This document shows, one piece after another, positions 8,433-16,342 of a stretch of 64,000 nt of DNA (positions are counted from its first letter, which is position 1; every line of letters starts with the position of its first letter). Source of the stretch: Paenibacillus sp. JZ16. GTDB lineage: Bacteria; Bacillota; Bacilli; Paenibacillales; Paenibacillaceae. A program made the position numbers and the translations under genes. A model generated the notes under the pieces. It had not been told where the DNA came from and ran no database searches. It saw nothing but the letters and a program-made list of their open reading frames with translations. Where the stretch lies: the NCBI RefSeq assembly GCF_015326965.1, contig NZ_CP017659.1, forward strand, positions 682,001 through 746,000, given 5' to 3'.

Positions 8433-8864
8433 TCAGAGTCTGCGGCTTTTCGGACGCAACGCCCAGGAAGCGATGCCAAGCGCAGCATAGACAAGCGGAA
8501 GAATGATATGGAATCCGTAATCGCCGTAATCATTAGCAAACGCATGAGATAAAGCCGCACCCGTCATGAGAAAAAAGATACCGCTATAGGCCCATTCCTT
8601 AAGCCGGGGCAAACCTGGCATTATAATCGCAATGACTCCAAGCAACTTCCAAGCTCCAAGAATGTTCGTGACATATAACGGGAAACCAATATTGGTCACT
8701 AAATCAACATTTCCCCCATAGCGCATCAGCTGTCCGATCCCGCTTAATGCCATTGAGAATGCAAGAATAATGGTAACAGTCCAATAAGCGGCCTTCCGTC
8801 CAATTGAGCGGGATTCTACCTTCTTGTTTTTTTCATTTCCAATGGTCGCACTCATTTTCATCAT
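8433..8864 (-). CDS. DoxX-family membrane protein
   Basis: A protein of about 143 residues with four TM helices, typical of DoxX/DoxD-like small membrane proteins (AAYWTVTIILAFSMALSGIG start, LGAWKLLGVIAIIMPGLPRL middle, EWAYSGIFFLMTGAALSHAF). The family is linked to redox and stress functions without a settled reaction. An AAAAAGGAG site precedes the ATG at 8864. A fragment of a second copy of this gene's last codons and flank lies at 11351-11498, so the locus was once duplicated. Confidence 0.85.
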   Translation of the reverse strand: MMKMSATIGNEKNKKVESRSIGRKAAYWTVTIILAFSMALSGIGQLMRYGGNVDLVTNIGFPLYVTNILGAWKLLGVIAIIMPGLPRLKEWAYSGIFFLMTGAALSHAFANDYGDYGFHIILPLVYAALGIASWALRPKSRRL

Positions 8865-9089
8865 AAACACTCCTTTTTTGATTTGGTCAAATGCCTCTTC
8901 CTATTTGATGTGTTTATCATAATCACTAATCATGTCAATTTATGATACTGTTTTAGGAAAACAATACCATCACAAAAAATCCCCCTAGAATCCATCTCTA
9001 AGGGGATAAATATATACGGTATCTTTCTCCGCTATCCGAACAATTCTCTCACCTCTCAAGCAGGCTCAATCCGTCAGCATTGCCCTCGT

Positions 9090-9485
9090 TCATTCGTTCG
9101 TGTGAGCGACAGCGCTGATTTCAATCAATTGCTCAGGGGACGCCAGCGCTGTCACGCCAATGAGACTGCCGGCGGTGCGGTGCTGTCCCATATATTCTTT
9201 AAACAACTGGATGCAAGGCTCGAAATGCTCCTTTACGTCTGTCAGGTAAATCTCAACAAATGCAAGGTTTGACTTCGTGACACCGAACCCCGCCAGTACG
9301 CGATCTAGATTTTCAAGCATCTACCCAGTTTGCGCCTCGATGTCTCCCGCACCGACGATTGTGTTCTGCATATCGAGGGAAAATTGACCCGAGACATAGA
9401 TCGTGCCGTTAATCGAATAACCCTGGGATATGCCGCTCCCTTCCTCCCTTGCAACACCGTGATCAAACGTTTTTGCTACCCTCAT
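9090..9485 (-). pseudogene. ridA: RidA-family protein interrupted by an in-frame amber codon
   Basis: From the ATG at 9485 a single frame encodes a 130-residue RidA/YjgF/UK114 protein (imine/enamine deaminase family): start MRVAKTFDHGVARE, then SINGTIYVSGQFSLD, and a C-terminal half with MLENLDRVLAGFG, VEIYLTD and SAVAHTNE. Codon 55 is TAG (9321-9323) where relatives carry a residue such as Q, so only the frame splits, with no shift. An ATG follows directly after the stop, but a restart would give only the C-terminal half of the fold. I call it a nonsense-mutated pseudogene; a sequencing error would be the alternative. Confidence 0.85.
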
Positions 9486-9536
9486 TTTTATTCTCCTTTC
9501 AAAATATGGTTAGTATAAGATAATGGCAAACAATAA

Positions 9537-9685
9537 AGGGTCGAACGGAAAGAATATCCCCAAATCCCCCTAAGGTTGAGTACCGACTTACAGATAAAGC
9601 TAAAGCCTTACTCCCTATTCTAGAAGGATTATGTGAGTGGGGAGCGCAACACCGATCTCCCAATATAATAAAAGAAGACATATGA
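9537..9685 (+). pseudogene. HxlR-family regulator, C-terminal remnant
   Basis: Plus-strand translation gives RVERKEYPQIP and, after a one-base shift in a run of five C near 9569, PPKVEYRLTDKAKALLPILE followed by GLCEWGAQHR and a stop at 9683-9685. This is the C-terminal wing and dimer helix of HxlR-type winged-helix regulators (VxRxxYPxxPPKVEYxLT). The DNA-recognition part upstream is gone. It is oriented toward the MerR gene's end. Neighbouring broken ridA suggests that the segment was cut and rejoined. Confidence 0.75.
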
Positions 9686-9779
9686 CAATGGTCTGTCATA
9701 CATCTTCATTTCAATCAGGTCAGATGAGCACCTGTCCGTTATACATGTTCCTTCTACTCCATCACCCATTGTATTTCCC

Positions 9780-10229
9780 TCAAACTTTCCGAATAGATGG
9801 CGAATAAAATACGTCACTATGCATATGCAGAATTCTGTCCCAGTTGCCGGGATTCGTTGTGTCTTGAGAGCGGTGTTCTAGAATGTCCTGATATAGGGTT
9901 GTTTTTTCCTCCAAATGGGCAACGTGCAGTTTCGCTTCCTCGAGCTTAGCAAGCGCCGCCTCTTTATGCTCCATCATGAGTTTGTAGCGCTGAGGAATGG
10001 TCGAATCCCCTTCGAGGCATAAATCGACGTACCTTTTAATGAGTTCAATTGGCATTCCGGATTGCTTGAGGCATTTAATGCCATGCAGCCAGTTGATCGA
10101 TTCTTCATCGAACATCCGGATATTATTCTGATTGCGCTGTACGCTTGGCACCAGACCTTTATCTGTGTAAAAGCGCACGGCATGCTCGGTAAGTCCTGTT
10201 ATCTGGGCGGCTTCTTTAACCGTATGCAT
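9780..10229 (-). CDS. MerR-family transcriptional regulator
   Basis: A 149-residue regulator. The N-terminal winged helix-turn-helix reads MHTVKEAAQITGLTEHAVRF and YTDKGLVP, followed by the R.F...DI-like second motif (NNIRMFDEESINWLHGIKCL) and a coiled-coil dimer helix with KLEEAKLHVAHLEEKTTLYQ. No cysteine metal site is visible at the C-terminus. The start at 10229 is set by AGGAGG six bases upstream, although the frame stays open further. It is divergent from the aldo-keto reductase gene, whose promoter it probably controls through the palindrome at 10273-10289. Confidence 0.88.
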   Translation of the reverse strand: MHTVKEAAQITGLTEHAVRFYTDKGLVPSVQRNQNNIRMFDEESINWLHGIKCLKQSGMPIELIKRYVDLCLEGDSTIPQRYKLMMEHKEAALAKLEEAKLHVAHLEEKTTLYQDILEHRSQDTTNPGNWDRILHMHSDVFYSPSIRKV

Positions 10230-10268
10230 GTGAAATCCTCCTAGAAATACAATTGTTAAAAAGACAGC

Positions 10269-10297
10269 TTGACTTCGTGTAACACGAAGGTTATAAG
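10269..10297 (+). promoter_or_regulatory. Promoter with MerR-type palindrome for the aldo-keto reductase
   Basis: A -35 TTGACT (10269-10274) and -10 TATAAG (10292-10297) flank a perfect odd palindrome cttcgtgt-a-acacgaag (10273-10289). An operator lying between -35 and -10 is the usual MerR layout, but the spacer here is 17 bp instead of the 19-20 bp typical of distorted MerR promoters. Confidence 0.6.
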
Positions 10298-10404
10298 CTG
10301 ATTGTAATGCAATTCGGCTATAAACGGAATCTCCGTTCTGCAGTACCGTCCCCGGGATTCGCAGCCATTTGCTGTTATTCATTTGAACAATAGGAGGAAT
10401 CACA

Positions 10405-11256
10405 ATGCAAACCGTAACGTTGAACAACGGAGTGAAAATGCCGATCATCGGCTTTGGTGTCTACCAGATTCCTGATGCCGAGGAATGCGAGCGCGCAGTA
10501 TATGAAGCACTAATGAACGGTTACCGCCTGATCGACACGGCCGCCGGTTATCTGAACGAGGAAGCGGTCGGACGCGCGATTAAGCGCAGCGACGTACCGC
10601 GTGAGGAGCTGTTCATCACGACCAAACTTTGGGTTCAGGATGCCAGCTACGAGAGTGCCAAGCTGGCGTTTGCTAAATCCTTGAAGAAGCTGCAACTCGA
10701 CTATCTCGATCTGTACCTTATTCATCAGCCGTTCGGCGATTACTATGGTGCTTGGCGCGCAATGGAAGAGCTGTACCGCGAAGGCAAAATTAAAGCTATC
10801 GGGGTCAGCAACTTCCTGCCCGACCGTCTGATGGACCTCATCGTGCATAATGAAATCGTGCCCGCCGTCAACCAGATTGAAACGCACCCATTCTACCAGC
10901 AGATGGAGACCACCGCTTTTATGAAAGAGCAGGGAGTTCAACACCAGTCGTGGGCGCCGTTCGCTGAAGGACGGGGCAACATGTTCGACAACAAACTGCT
11001 GACCTCAATTGCTGTTAAACATAACAAGTCCGTCGCCCAAGTCGTGTTGCGCTGGCTTGTTCAGCGCGAAGTCGTTGTCATTCCAAAATCGGTACGCAAA
11101 GAGCGGATCGTAGAAAACTTCGATATTTTCGACTTTGAGTTAAGCACGGACGACATGGAACAAATTTCGACCCTCGATACTCGGGAAAGTCTCTTCTTAT
11201 CGTACCGCGACCCAGAAGTCGCCAAGATGATGGGCAACTGGAGAGTCGATCTGTAA
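10405..11256 (+). CDS. Aldo/keto reductase
   Basis: A 283-residue NADPH-dependent oxidoreductase of the AKR fold, close in pattern to 2,5-diketogluconate and glyoxal-type reductases. The catalytic tetrad is complete: D44, Y49, K74 (TTKLW) and H107 (LIHQP). The cofactor-binding end reads [20 protein letters not shown]. It is led by AGGAGG, transcribed divergently from the MerR gene, and likely induced by the MerR ligand, perhaps a reactive aldehyde (inference). It is one of few plus-strand genes in the window. Confidence 0.93.
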   Translation: MQTVTLNNGVKMPIIGFGVYQIPDAEECERAVYEALMNGYRLIDTAAGYLNEEAVGRAIKRSDVPREELFITTKLWVQDASYESAKLAFAKSLKKLQLDYLDLYLIHQPFGDYYGAWRAMEELYREGKIKAIGVSNFLPDRLMDLIVHNEIVPAVNQIETHPFYQQMETTAFMKEQGVQHQSWAPFAEGRGNMFDNKLLTSIAVKHNKSVAQVVLRWLVQREVVVIPKSVRKERIVENFDIFDFELSTDDMEQISTLDTRESLFLSYRDPEVAKMMGNWRVDL

Positions 11257-11300
11257 ACCTCCGCTGAAACACAATCATTAGGCGTATATCTCCATCTATT

Positions 11301-11334
11301 AAGAAAGTATAGGGCTGACGCCCTGTACTTTCTT
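11301..11334 (+). terminator. Stem-loop after the aldo-keto reductase
   Basis: A 15-bp stem (aagaaagtatagggc / gccctgtactttctt, one G-U) with a tgac loop, 45 bases after the stop codon. The trailing T-run is poor, so termination is likely but not certain. Confidence 0.55.
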
Positions 11335-11350
11335 GGATTATATAACGAAT

Positions 11351-11498
11351 TAGCTCTACTACTTCAATCAACGATATAGAACATTTTCATCTCGCCTCTC
11401 GTCCATTAGAGTCTGTGGCTTTTCGGACGTAACGCCATGGAAAATCCCCCTAGAATCCATCTCTAGGGGATAATCATTTGCAGTATCTTTGTCCGCCT
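11351..11498 (-). pseudogene. Second doxX copy reduced to its tail and flank
   Basis: 11351-11439 closely matches the region around the doxX stop (8366-8465), including the last codons, which still read ALRPKSHRL before a stop (ALRPKSRRL in the intact gene). At about 11440 the match jumps to sequence found upstream of doxX (8975-9040: aaaatccccctagaatccat...). The remnant is thus a duplicate of the doxX locus from which nearly the whole gene was deleted. Confidence 0.75.
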
Positions 11499-11503
11499 GC
11501 TAA

Positions 11504-11581
11504 CAGAAAAACTTCGCCCTATCACTTACAGTAGCAGAAGCCGTCGTGATCCTGGTTCGCATGCTGCAAGACAAACCATAA
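11504..11581 (+). pseudogene. SLH-domain protein, C-terminal fragment
   Basis: The frame QKNFALSLTVAEAVVILVRM followed by LQDKP and a stop resembles the last SLH motif of surface-layer-anchored proteins (F.P...TRAEAVVIL.RML). The rest of the gene is absent, and the codon before the fragment is a stop. A terminator follows 22 bases later, as expected for a former gene end. Confidence 0.5.
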
Positions 11582-11603
11582 AACCATATCAAAATAGAAA
11601 GCT

Positions 11604-11653
11604 AAACGCCCCGGGGCTATCTAACTTTTAAAGGTTAGCCCTGAGGCGTTTTT
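11604..11653. terminator. Bidirectional terminator
   Basis: Outer stem aaacgcc/ggcgttt with an inner ctaac..gttag stem and a T5 run on the plus strand. It serves the plus-strand SLH remnant and possibly, in the other direction, the sigma-factor gene ending at 11695. Confidence 0.65.
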
Positions 11654-11694
11654 ATGCGTTATTCTCTTTTAGCATCAATTGCCTTGAAGATCGA

Positions 11695-12574
11695 TTACTT
11701 CATCCTATTATAATGCGACAGCTTTTCCGGATTCATCACGACATAAACGTTTGAAAGCTGATTCTGCAAATAATCAAAAGTAACCACTGCAAAAGTCATT
11801 TCACCTATTATTAGCCGTATTCCAGGCATACCGTTGATTTCACAAGTTACACATCGATATCCAGGCGGAAATTCGGGTGCAACGGCGACAAAAAAACGGA
11901 TAATTAAGTCTGAACCCTTTATTGGCCGGAGTGCAGCTTTTACTTTGCCGCCTCCATCCTGGTATAGTACAGTTTCCGACGATAAAAGTTCAATAAGCAA
12001 TTCAATATTTGCGGTCATGAGCGCCTCGGCAAATCGTTCAGCTAGTGCCGCTTTTTTCTCAATAAGTTCCGGGCTTCGTTCAGGCAAATTGCCGAGGCTC
12101 TTCTTCGCTCGGTGAAAAATTTGACGGCAATTCACCGTACTTTTGTCGACGATCTCGGCTATTTCATCAAAACGGTAATGAAACACTTCATGAAGCAGGA
12201 ATACAATCCGCTCAGTCGCGGAGAGCTGCTGCAGTAATAACAAGCCAGCTGTTGAAAGGGATTCTTTCCATACGATACTCTCCATTGAATCGTACTCTTG
12301 AACATAGGTTGTATCAATGGGCTCGGGCAGCCATAAGTCCGACGTATCTTTCCCTGTCTCTACGGAGCGATCGAATATAATCAACACAGCGATTATGAAC
12401 CATCTTGCACAAATAGGCTTTGGCATCGCATACTTGATGCGGCGGTTTCTCTTCCCACGAGAGGAACACATCGTGAACAATATCTTCCGCTTCAGCGATG
12501 CTTCCCATCGTATGATATGCTAATGACACAAGCAAAGGTTTCAATTCGTTATATAACGTTCCCCTGTCCAACAT
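11695..12574 (-). pseudogene. ECF41/SigJ-type sigma factor, frameshifted and fused in frame to the oxidoreductase
   Basis: Region 2 (LYNELKPLLVSLAYHTMGSI, EAEDIVHDVFLSWEE and CVDYIRSLRRDRERYVG) is followed, in the next frame, by WLPEPIDTTYV, region 4 (LSATERIVFLLHEVFHYRFD, EIAEIVDKSTVNCRQIFHRA) and a SnoaL-like C-terminal domain ending NPEKLSHYN, the ECF41 signature. The shift is a four-base CTTA (12334-12337) where three bases are expected between YVG and WLPEP. Region 2 is in frame with the FAD oxidoreductase without an intervening stop; a possible separate start is the ATG at 12574 with AAGGGGAG abutting it. Unless the extra base is a sequencing error, no intact sigma factor is made. Confidence 0.85.
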
Positions 12575-13864
12575 TCTCCCCTTAAACGAATATTGCTTGG
12601 ATATGATCGCTTGCGCCGCTCGCTTGGCGCTGGCAAATGCAGCATCAGCTAATAATTCGCCATGTCCCGTCCAATCTCCCGCTACATAAAGTCCTTTTAT
12701 TCCCTGAACCGAGGGGCTGGGGAATTTGCCACTTTTGTCCACCGTGATAAAATCATGTGCGACGGTCAAGTTAGGTAAAAACTGTCTGGCTATTTCCTCT
12801 TTCCGCCAGCCGGGTTGAACGAGATCCATTGCTTTTTCCAACTGCAACAGATCCGTCTCGGGGCGACTTTCATTCATTCCTAGGTGTTTGACCAGATGAA
12901 TGACGACAGAGCCATCTTCACTGAGCTTTGTTACAGTGGACGGTGAGTTATAGAAGATCGGTTGATCCAGCCAAAATCCTGCAATGAAATTGGAGCCGCC
13001 ATCAGGAAGTCGGCGCAGGATGAGATCAAGACACGCTGCGTGAATCGGTTTTATGTTATCTTTCCATTTTTCAAGAGATGTGCTATCCAAATTCTTGACC
13101 AGATCGTATGCTTCTTTCGGACCCGCAGCGATAACAACATTAGGAGCGTCAATAAGCTCGCCATCTTTAAGGCGGATACGTCGAACCGTTCCGTCATGTA
13201 CGATTTCGACTGCTTTTTTCTGATTCATTATCGTGACGCCTGCGCGAATAGCCTGATCCCTTAAATCGTCGATTAGCCTGCCCCATCCCCCCTCGATGTA
13301 GAAGGCTTTTCCGCTAAATGTTCTTTGAAGCTGCCGTACTGCCGGACCCGCAAGATGAAGCTCTGGGTGAGGAACGAAAGAATTCGCTCGGCTCACCGAA
13401 TATATCACGTGTCTAAGCATCGGATGGCGAATTTCCAGCTCTGCCCACTCCTTTAAACTGATTCGTTCGATTCGATTGGGGTCGATCTTGCCCAGATTGA
13501 GCATGAACCGGGTAAGCTCCATCTTTTCCGAAAATGAAAACAGTTTGGATGCGATCAGCTGAAATGGTTTTGTCGGCAGCGTATAAATCCGGTCATTCCA
13601 CATCACACCTGCCGAGGCAGGCGGGTTAGCGCCTTTCGGCCTCACGCCCAATTCGCGCAAAATTCCCTCCGCTGCCCCGTCTTGATAAAACGCATGTACA
13701 CCCAGATTGAGTGATACTCCCTTTTTGTTAACAGACTGCGCACGACCGCCAAGTTGATTTGCCTTATCCAATACAATGACCGATAGGCCTGCTCTTGCCA
13801 AATAAATCGACGCGGTTAATCCGGTAAGTCCGCCGCCGATGATGGCGACATCGTAATGTCCCAT
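12314..13864 (-). CDS. FAD-dependent oxidoreductase (phytoene desaturase/amine oxidase-like), reading into the sigma factor
   Basis: The first ~430 residues form an NAD(P)/FAD-dependent oxidoreductase: dinucleotide-binding IIGGGLTGLTASIYLARAGL, then VLDKANQLGGRAQSV, the substrate-side AFYIEGGWGRLIDDL, and the C-terminal FAD contact GLYVAGDWTGHGELLADAAF. The start is the ATG at 13864, preceded by GAGGTGG. The frame then continues without a stop into region 2 of an ECF41 sigma factor. Genes for oxidoreductases are classical neighbours and targets of ECF41 factors, so the pair is functionally linked. The fusion itself may come from loss of the stop codon. Confidence 0.85.
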   Translation of the reverse strand: MGHYDVAIIGGGLTGLTASIYLARAGLSVIVLDKANQLGGRAQSVNKKGVSLNLGVHAFYQDGAAEGILRELGVRPKGANPPASAGVMWNDRIYTLPTKPFQLIASKLFSFSEKMELTRFMLNLGKIDPNRIERISLKEWAELEIRHPMLRHVIYSVSRANSFVPHPELHLAGPAVRQLQRTFSGKAFYIEGGWGRLIDDLRDQAIRAGVTIMNQKKAVEIVHDGTVRRIRLKDGELIDAPNVVIAAGPKEAYDLVKNLDSTSLEKWKDNIKPIHAACLDLILRRLPDGGSNFIAGFWLDQPIFYNSPSTVTKLSEDGSVVIHLVKHLGMNESRPETDLLQLEKAMDLVQPGWRKEEIARQFLPNLTVAHDFITVDKSGKFPSPSVQGIKGLYVAGDWTGHGELLADAAFASAKRAAQAIISKQYSFKGRMLDRGTLYNELKPLLVSLAYHTMGSIAEAEDIVHDVFLSWEEKPPHQVCDAKAYLCKMVHNRCVDYIRSLRRDRERYVGLMAARAH

Positions 13865-13949
13865 GTTAGCCACCTCACCTCATGTTATTTACGAACAAGA
13901 CGTTTTCGGAGCGTAAAACGTGACACTTTAACATCTATAGAGAGAAATC

Positions 13950-13973
13950 AAAAAGGCACCCCCATCAGGTGCC
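13950..13973 (-). terminator. Terminator of the ABC permease operon
   Basis: On the minus strand ggcacctgatgggggtgcc is followed by TTTTT, about 60 bases after the second permease gene. Confidence 0.75.
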
Positions 13974-14035
13974 ATTCTTCTTTGGTGCATCTTTACTCGC
14001 TTAAGATTATATGTTTGAATTGATGAAACCTAAAC

Positions 14036-14794
14036 TTAGGCATCTCGTTTACGGTAAAATACAATAGCTACTGTAATAAAAATCAGTGTCCATATCATTA
14101 TAATCCCTGTCCCTTGCATTGGTGTAAGGACAGTTATTTCATCAGAGGAAGGCGGCGTATACATATAATATCCTGCCGTATCGGGAAAATAATTTTTAAT
14201 ACCAGGTAGAAAATCTCTCGACAATGGACTGACAATGAAATAATAACCAAGCAGTACCACTAAAGCAGGAGTGGTTCGTCTTAATAAAGCACCTATAGCT
14301 GCACTCAGCAGTGTGGTTAACGCTAGATAGCCTGTTGCACCTGCTAATGCTTCTATCGTTGTGTCTATATCAATCACTGCTGCTGTGTCTCTCATCATCA
14401 TAAAAGTATATAGGACACCGGATGCAGCAATAATAAAGGCCGCGGGAACGGTTATGATTGCCAATGCCAAATGCTTCATGGATAATTGAATCCCACGCCA
14501 AGGTATCGTAGCTAACGTCGTTCGAATCTGTCCACCGGTATACTCCGAACAAGTAGCTATGATCCCAAGAATAATGAATCCTGCTTGAAGATATCCCATA
14601 GAAGCTAGCCCTATATTCAGTATACTTTGGTTCCCTGCTGCCCCTTGTAGACCAATAGAAGTAAAAGCTGCTGCTAATAGTAAATTAAGAATGATTGTAC
14701 CCATAAGAGTGAGCCATATCAATGGTAATGTAACTAATTTATCCAGTTCAGCACGAATGATTTGTGTAATCTGTCTACTAGAAGGGACACTCAT
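14036..14794 (-). CDS. ABC-2 type transporter permease 2
   Basis: A 252-residue membrane protein with six predicted TM helices (for example LITLPLIWLTLMGTIILNLL-like helix near 20-45 and TGIIMIWTLIFITVAIVFYR at the end). It overlaps the preceding permease gene by four bases (ATGA), so it is translationally coupled. It resembles the permeases of lantibiotic-immunity or bacitracin-type ABC exporters. The last gene of the five-gene operon, followed by a terminator. Confidence 0.85.
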   Translation of the reverse strand: MSVPSSRQITQIIRAELDKLVTLPLIWLTLMGTIILNLLLAAAFTSIGLQGAAGNQSILNIGLASMGYLQAGFIILGIIATCSEYTGGQIRTTLATIPWRGIQLSMKHLALAIITVPAAFIIAASGVLYTFMMMRDTAAVIDIDTTIEALAGATGYLALTTLLSAAIGALLRRTTPALVVLLGYYFIVSPLSRDFLPGIKNYFPDTAGYYMYTPPSSDEITVLTPMQGTGIIMIWTLIFITVAIVFYRKRDA

Positions 14795-15540
14795 CCTGCA
14801 ACATCCCTCCTATGGAATACAATAGCTGCAGCAATGAAAGAAACGACTACCCAGGCAGACATGACTAAGCCGCCTGTGAACGGGGTGAGAAATCTGTCGC
14901 CCAGAAACATAAACATTTCAAGGCCAGCCCGATCCGGTAAGTATAACGCTAACTTTGTAACCTTAGAAAGCAAGAAACTAAATGATACAACGGATGTATT
15001 TATGATGAGCACGGCAAGCGGAATAGTGCCATTCTTAGTTAGAACAGTAATCCCAAATGCTAAAAGAGCAGTGAATGTCCAGTAACAAACTGCACCGAGC
15101 AGTTTAGACCATTCAAATGCAGGGGTATACTGACCAAGAACAAGATGCGTGGCTGACACAGTTGTCATTATAGCAACAATACAAAGCAGTATACTGATTA
15201 CTGTCACAGCGCCTGCTTTTGCCAGCAAAAAATGCAGCCTTGATGAAATAACCGTTAAACTTGTTGTAATCTGTTGTCCTCCACCAGATTCACTGCTCTC
15301 TGTCAAATACTCGCTACTGACAGCAAGCACACCAAGAATGATGACACCTTGTACACCAAGAGCTAATCCAATATAGCCAACTTCCAATAGCCGTGTGCTA
15401 ATTCCAGCTATAATATCCTCTTTTTGTGCTATGCTGTCTAAGGCAGCTATGACCGCAGGGGCAAATGCTCCAATAAGAAAGGCAAGCCAAATGCCCGGCA
15501 GGGAGAACAATTTAGATAGTTCCGCGTTGAATGCTCTCAT
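14791..15540 (-). CDS. ABC-2 type transporter permease 1
   Basis: A 249-residue permease with six TM helices, starting MRAFNAELSKLFSLPGIWLA, the pattern of immunity-type ABC-2 permeases that begin with a short amphipathic stretch. It forms a pair with the next permease and overlaps both neighbours by four bases. The two permeases share layout but little sequence, as in two-permease lantibiotic-immunity (FEG-type) exporters. Confidence 0.85.
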   Translation of the reverse strand: MRAFNAELSKLFSLPGIWLAFLIGAFAPAVIAALDSIAQKEDIIAGISTRLLEVGYIGLALGVQGVIILGVLAVSSEYLTESSESGGGQQITTSLTVISSRLHFLLAKAGAVTVISILLCIVAIMTTVSATHLVLGQYTPAFEWSKLLGAVCYWTFTALLAFGITVLTKNGTIPLAVLIINTSVVSFSFLLSKVTKLALYLPDRAGLEMFMFLGDRFLTPFTGGLVMSAWVVVSFIAAAIVFHRRDVAG

Positions 15541-16250
15541 ACAACATCACCTGCATGTTCAGATGTCCGGGCAAAAAAAGCTTTCTCCAGCGTGGAATGG
15601 TTACCTATTACTTCATCCAATGTTCCATCTGCAACGATTGTTCCATGCTTAATAATGACCACATCATCAACCGTCTCTGCAAGCTCTCCTATTAGATGAC
15701 TGGATAGTAACACCGTGTTACCTGACTCAGCACGTTCACGTAAAAATGTCCGGATCCAACGAATTCCTTCGGGGTCGAGCCCATTTACGGGTTCATCTAG
15801 AACCAATATTGGGGGATTACCCAGTAGTGCAGCCGCCATTCCAAGTCTTCTCCCCATACCAAGCGAATAATTCCCAACTCTTTTGTCAGCTGCATTACTA
15901 AGACCTACGATTTCCAGAACTTCCTCAACACGTGAACGAGGCAATCCTGCGGCACGAGCAATCCAACGTAAATGGGCCCTTCCTGTTCGCCTGCGATGAG
16001 CTCCAGATCCATCCAGTGCGGCACCTACTGTTGCTAGAGGATTATGTAATTCTGCGAATGGCTTGCCATTAATGAGTGCACTCCCTGAGGTGGCACGATC
16101 TAATCCAAGCAGGATGCGTAGTGTAGAACTTTTCCCAGCCCCATTCGGACCTAAAAAACCAGTCACTCTACCAGGTCTTGCTTTAAAACTGATACCTGAT
16201 AAGATTTGTTGAGTTCCGCGATATTTGACTAAGTTATTAATGGTAAGCAA
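15537..16250 (-). CDS. ABC transporter ATP-binding protein
   Basis: A 237-residue ATPase with Walker A GPNGAGKSS, Q-loop region, signature NYSLGMGRRLGMAAAL (a variant of LSGGQ, common in this subfamily), Walker B ILVLDEPVNGLDP and the switch histidine in LLSSHLIGEL. I set the start at a TTG (16250), eight bases after AAGGAAG, giving MLTINNLVKYRG; upstream in-frame codons lack a ribosome site. It powers the two permeases encoded after it and likely exports or removes a membrane-active peptide (inference). Confidence 0.93.
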   Translation of the reverse strand: MLTINNLVKYRGTQQILSGISFKARPGRVTGFLGPNGAGKSSTLRILLGLDRATSGSALINGKPFAELHNPLATVGAALDGSGAHRRRTGRAHLRWIARAAGLPRSRVEEVLEIVGLSNAADKRVGNYSLGMGRRLGMAAALLGNPPILVLDEPVNGLDPEGIRWIRTFLRERAESGNTVLLSSHLIGELAETVDDVVIIKHGTIVADGTLDEVIGNHSTLEKAFFARTSEHAGDVV

Positions 16251-16342
16251 CCATAACACTTCCTTTCTGTTATGGTTCCAATTATATAGAAGCAAAGTTA
16301 CATCACAGATATCATGTGGTTTAATTCTGGATTACCTTTAGG

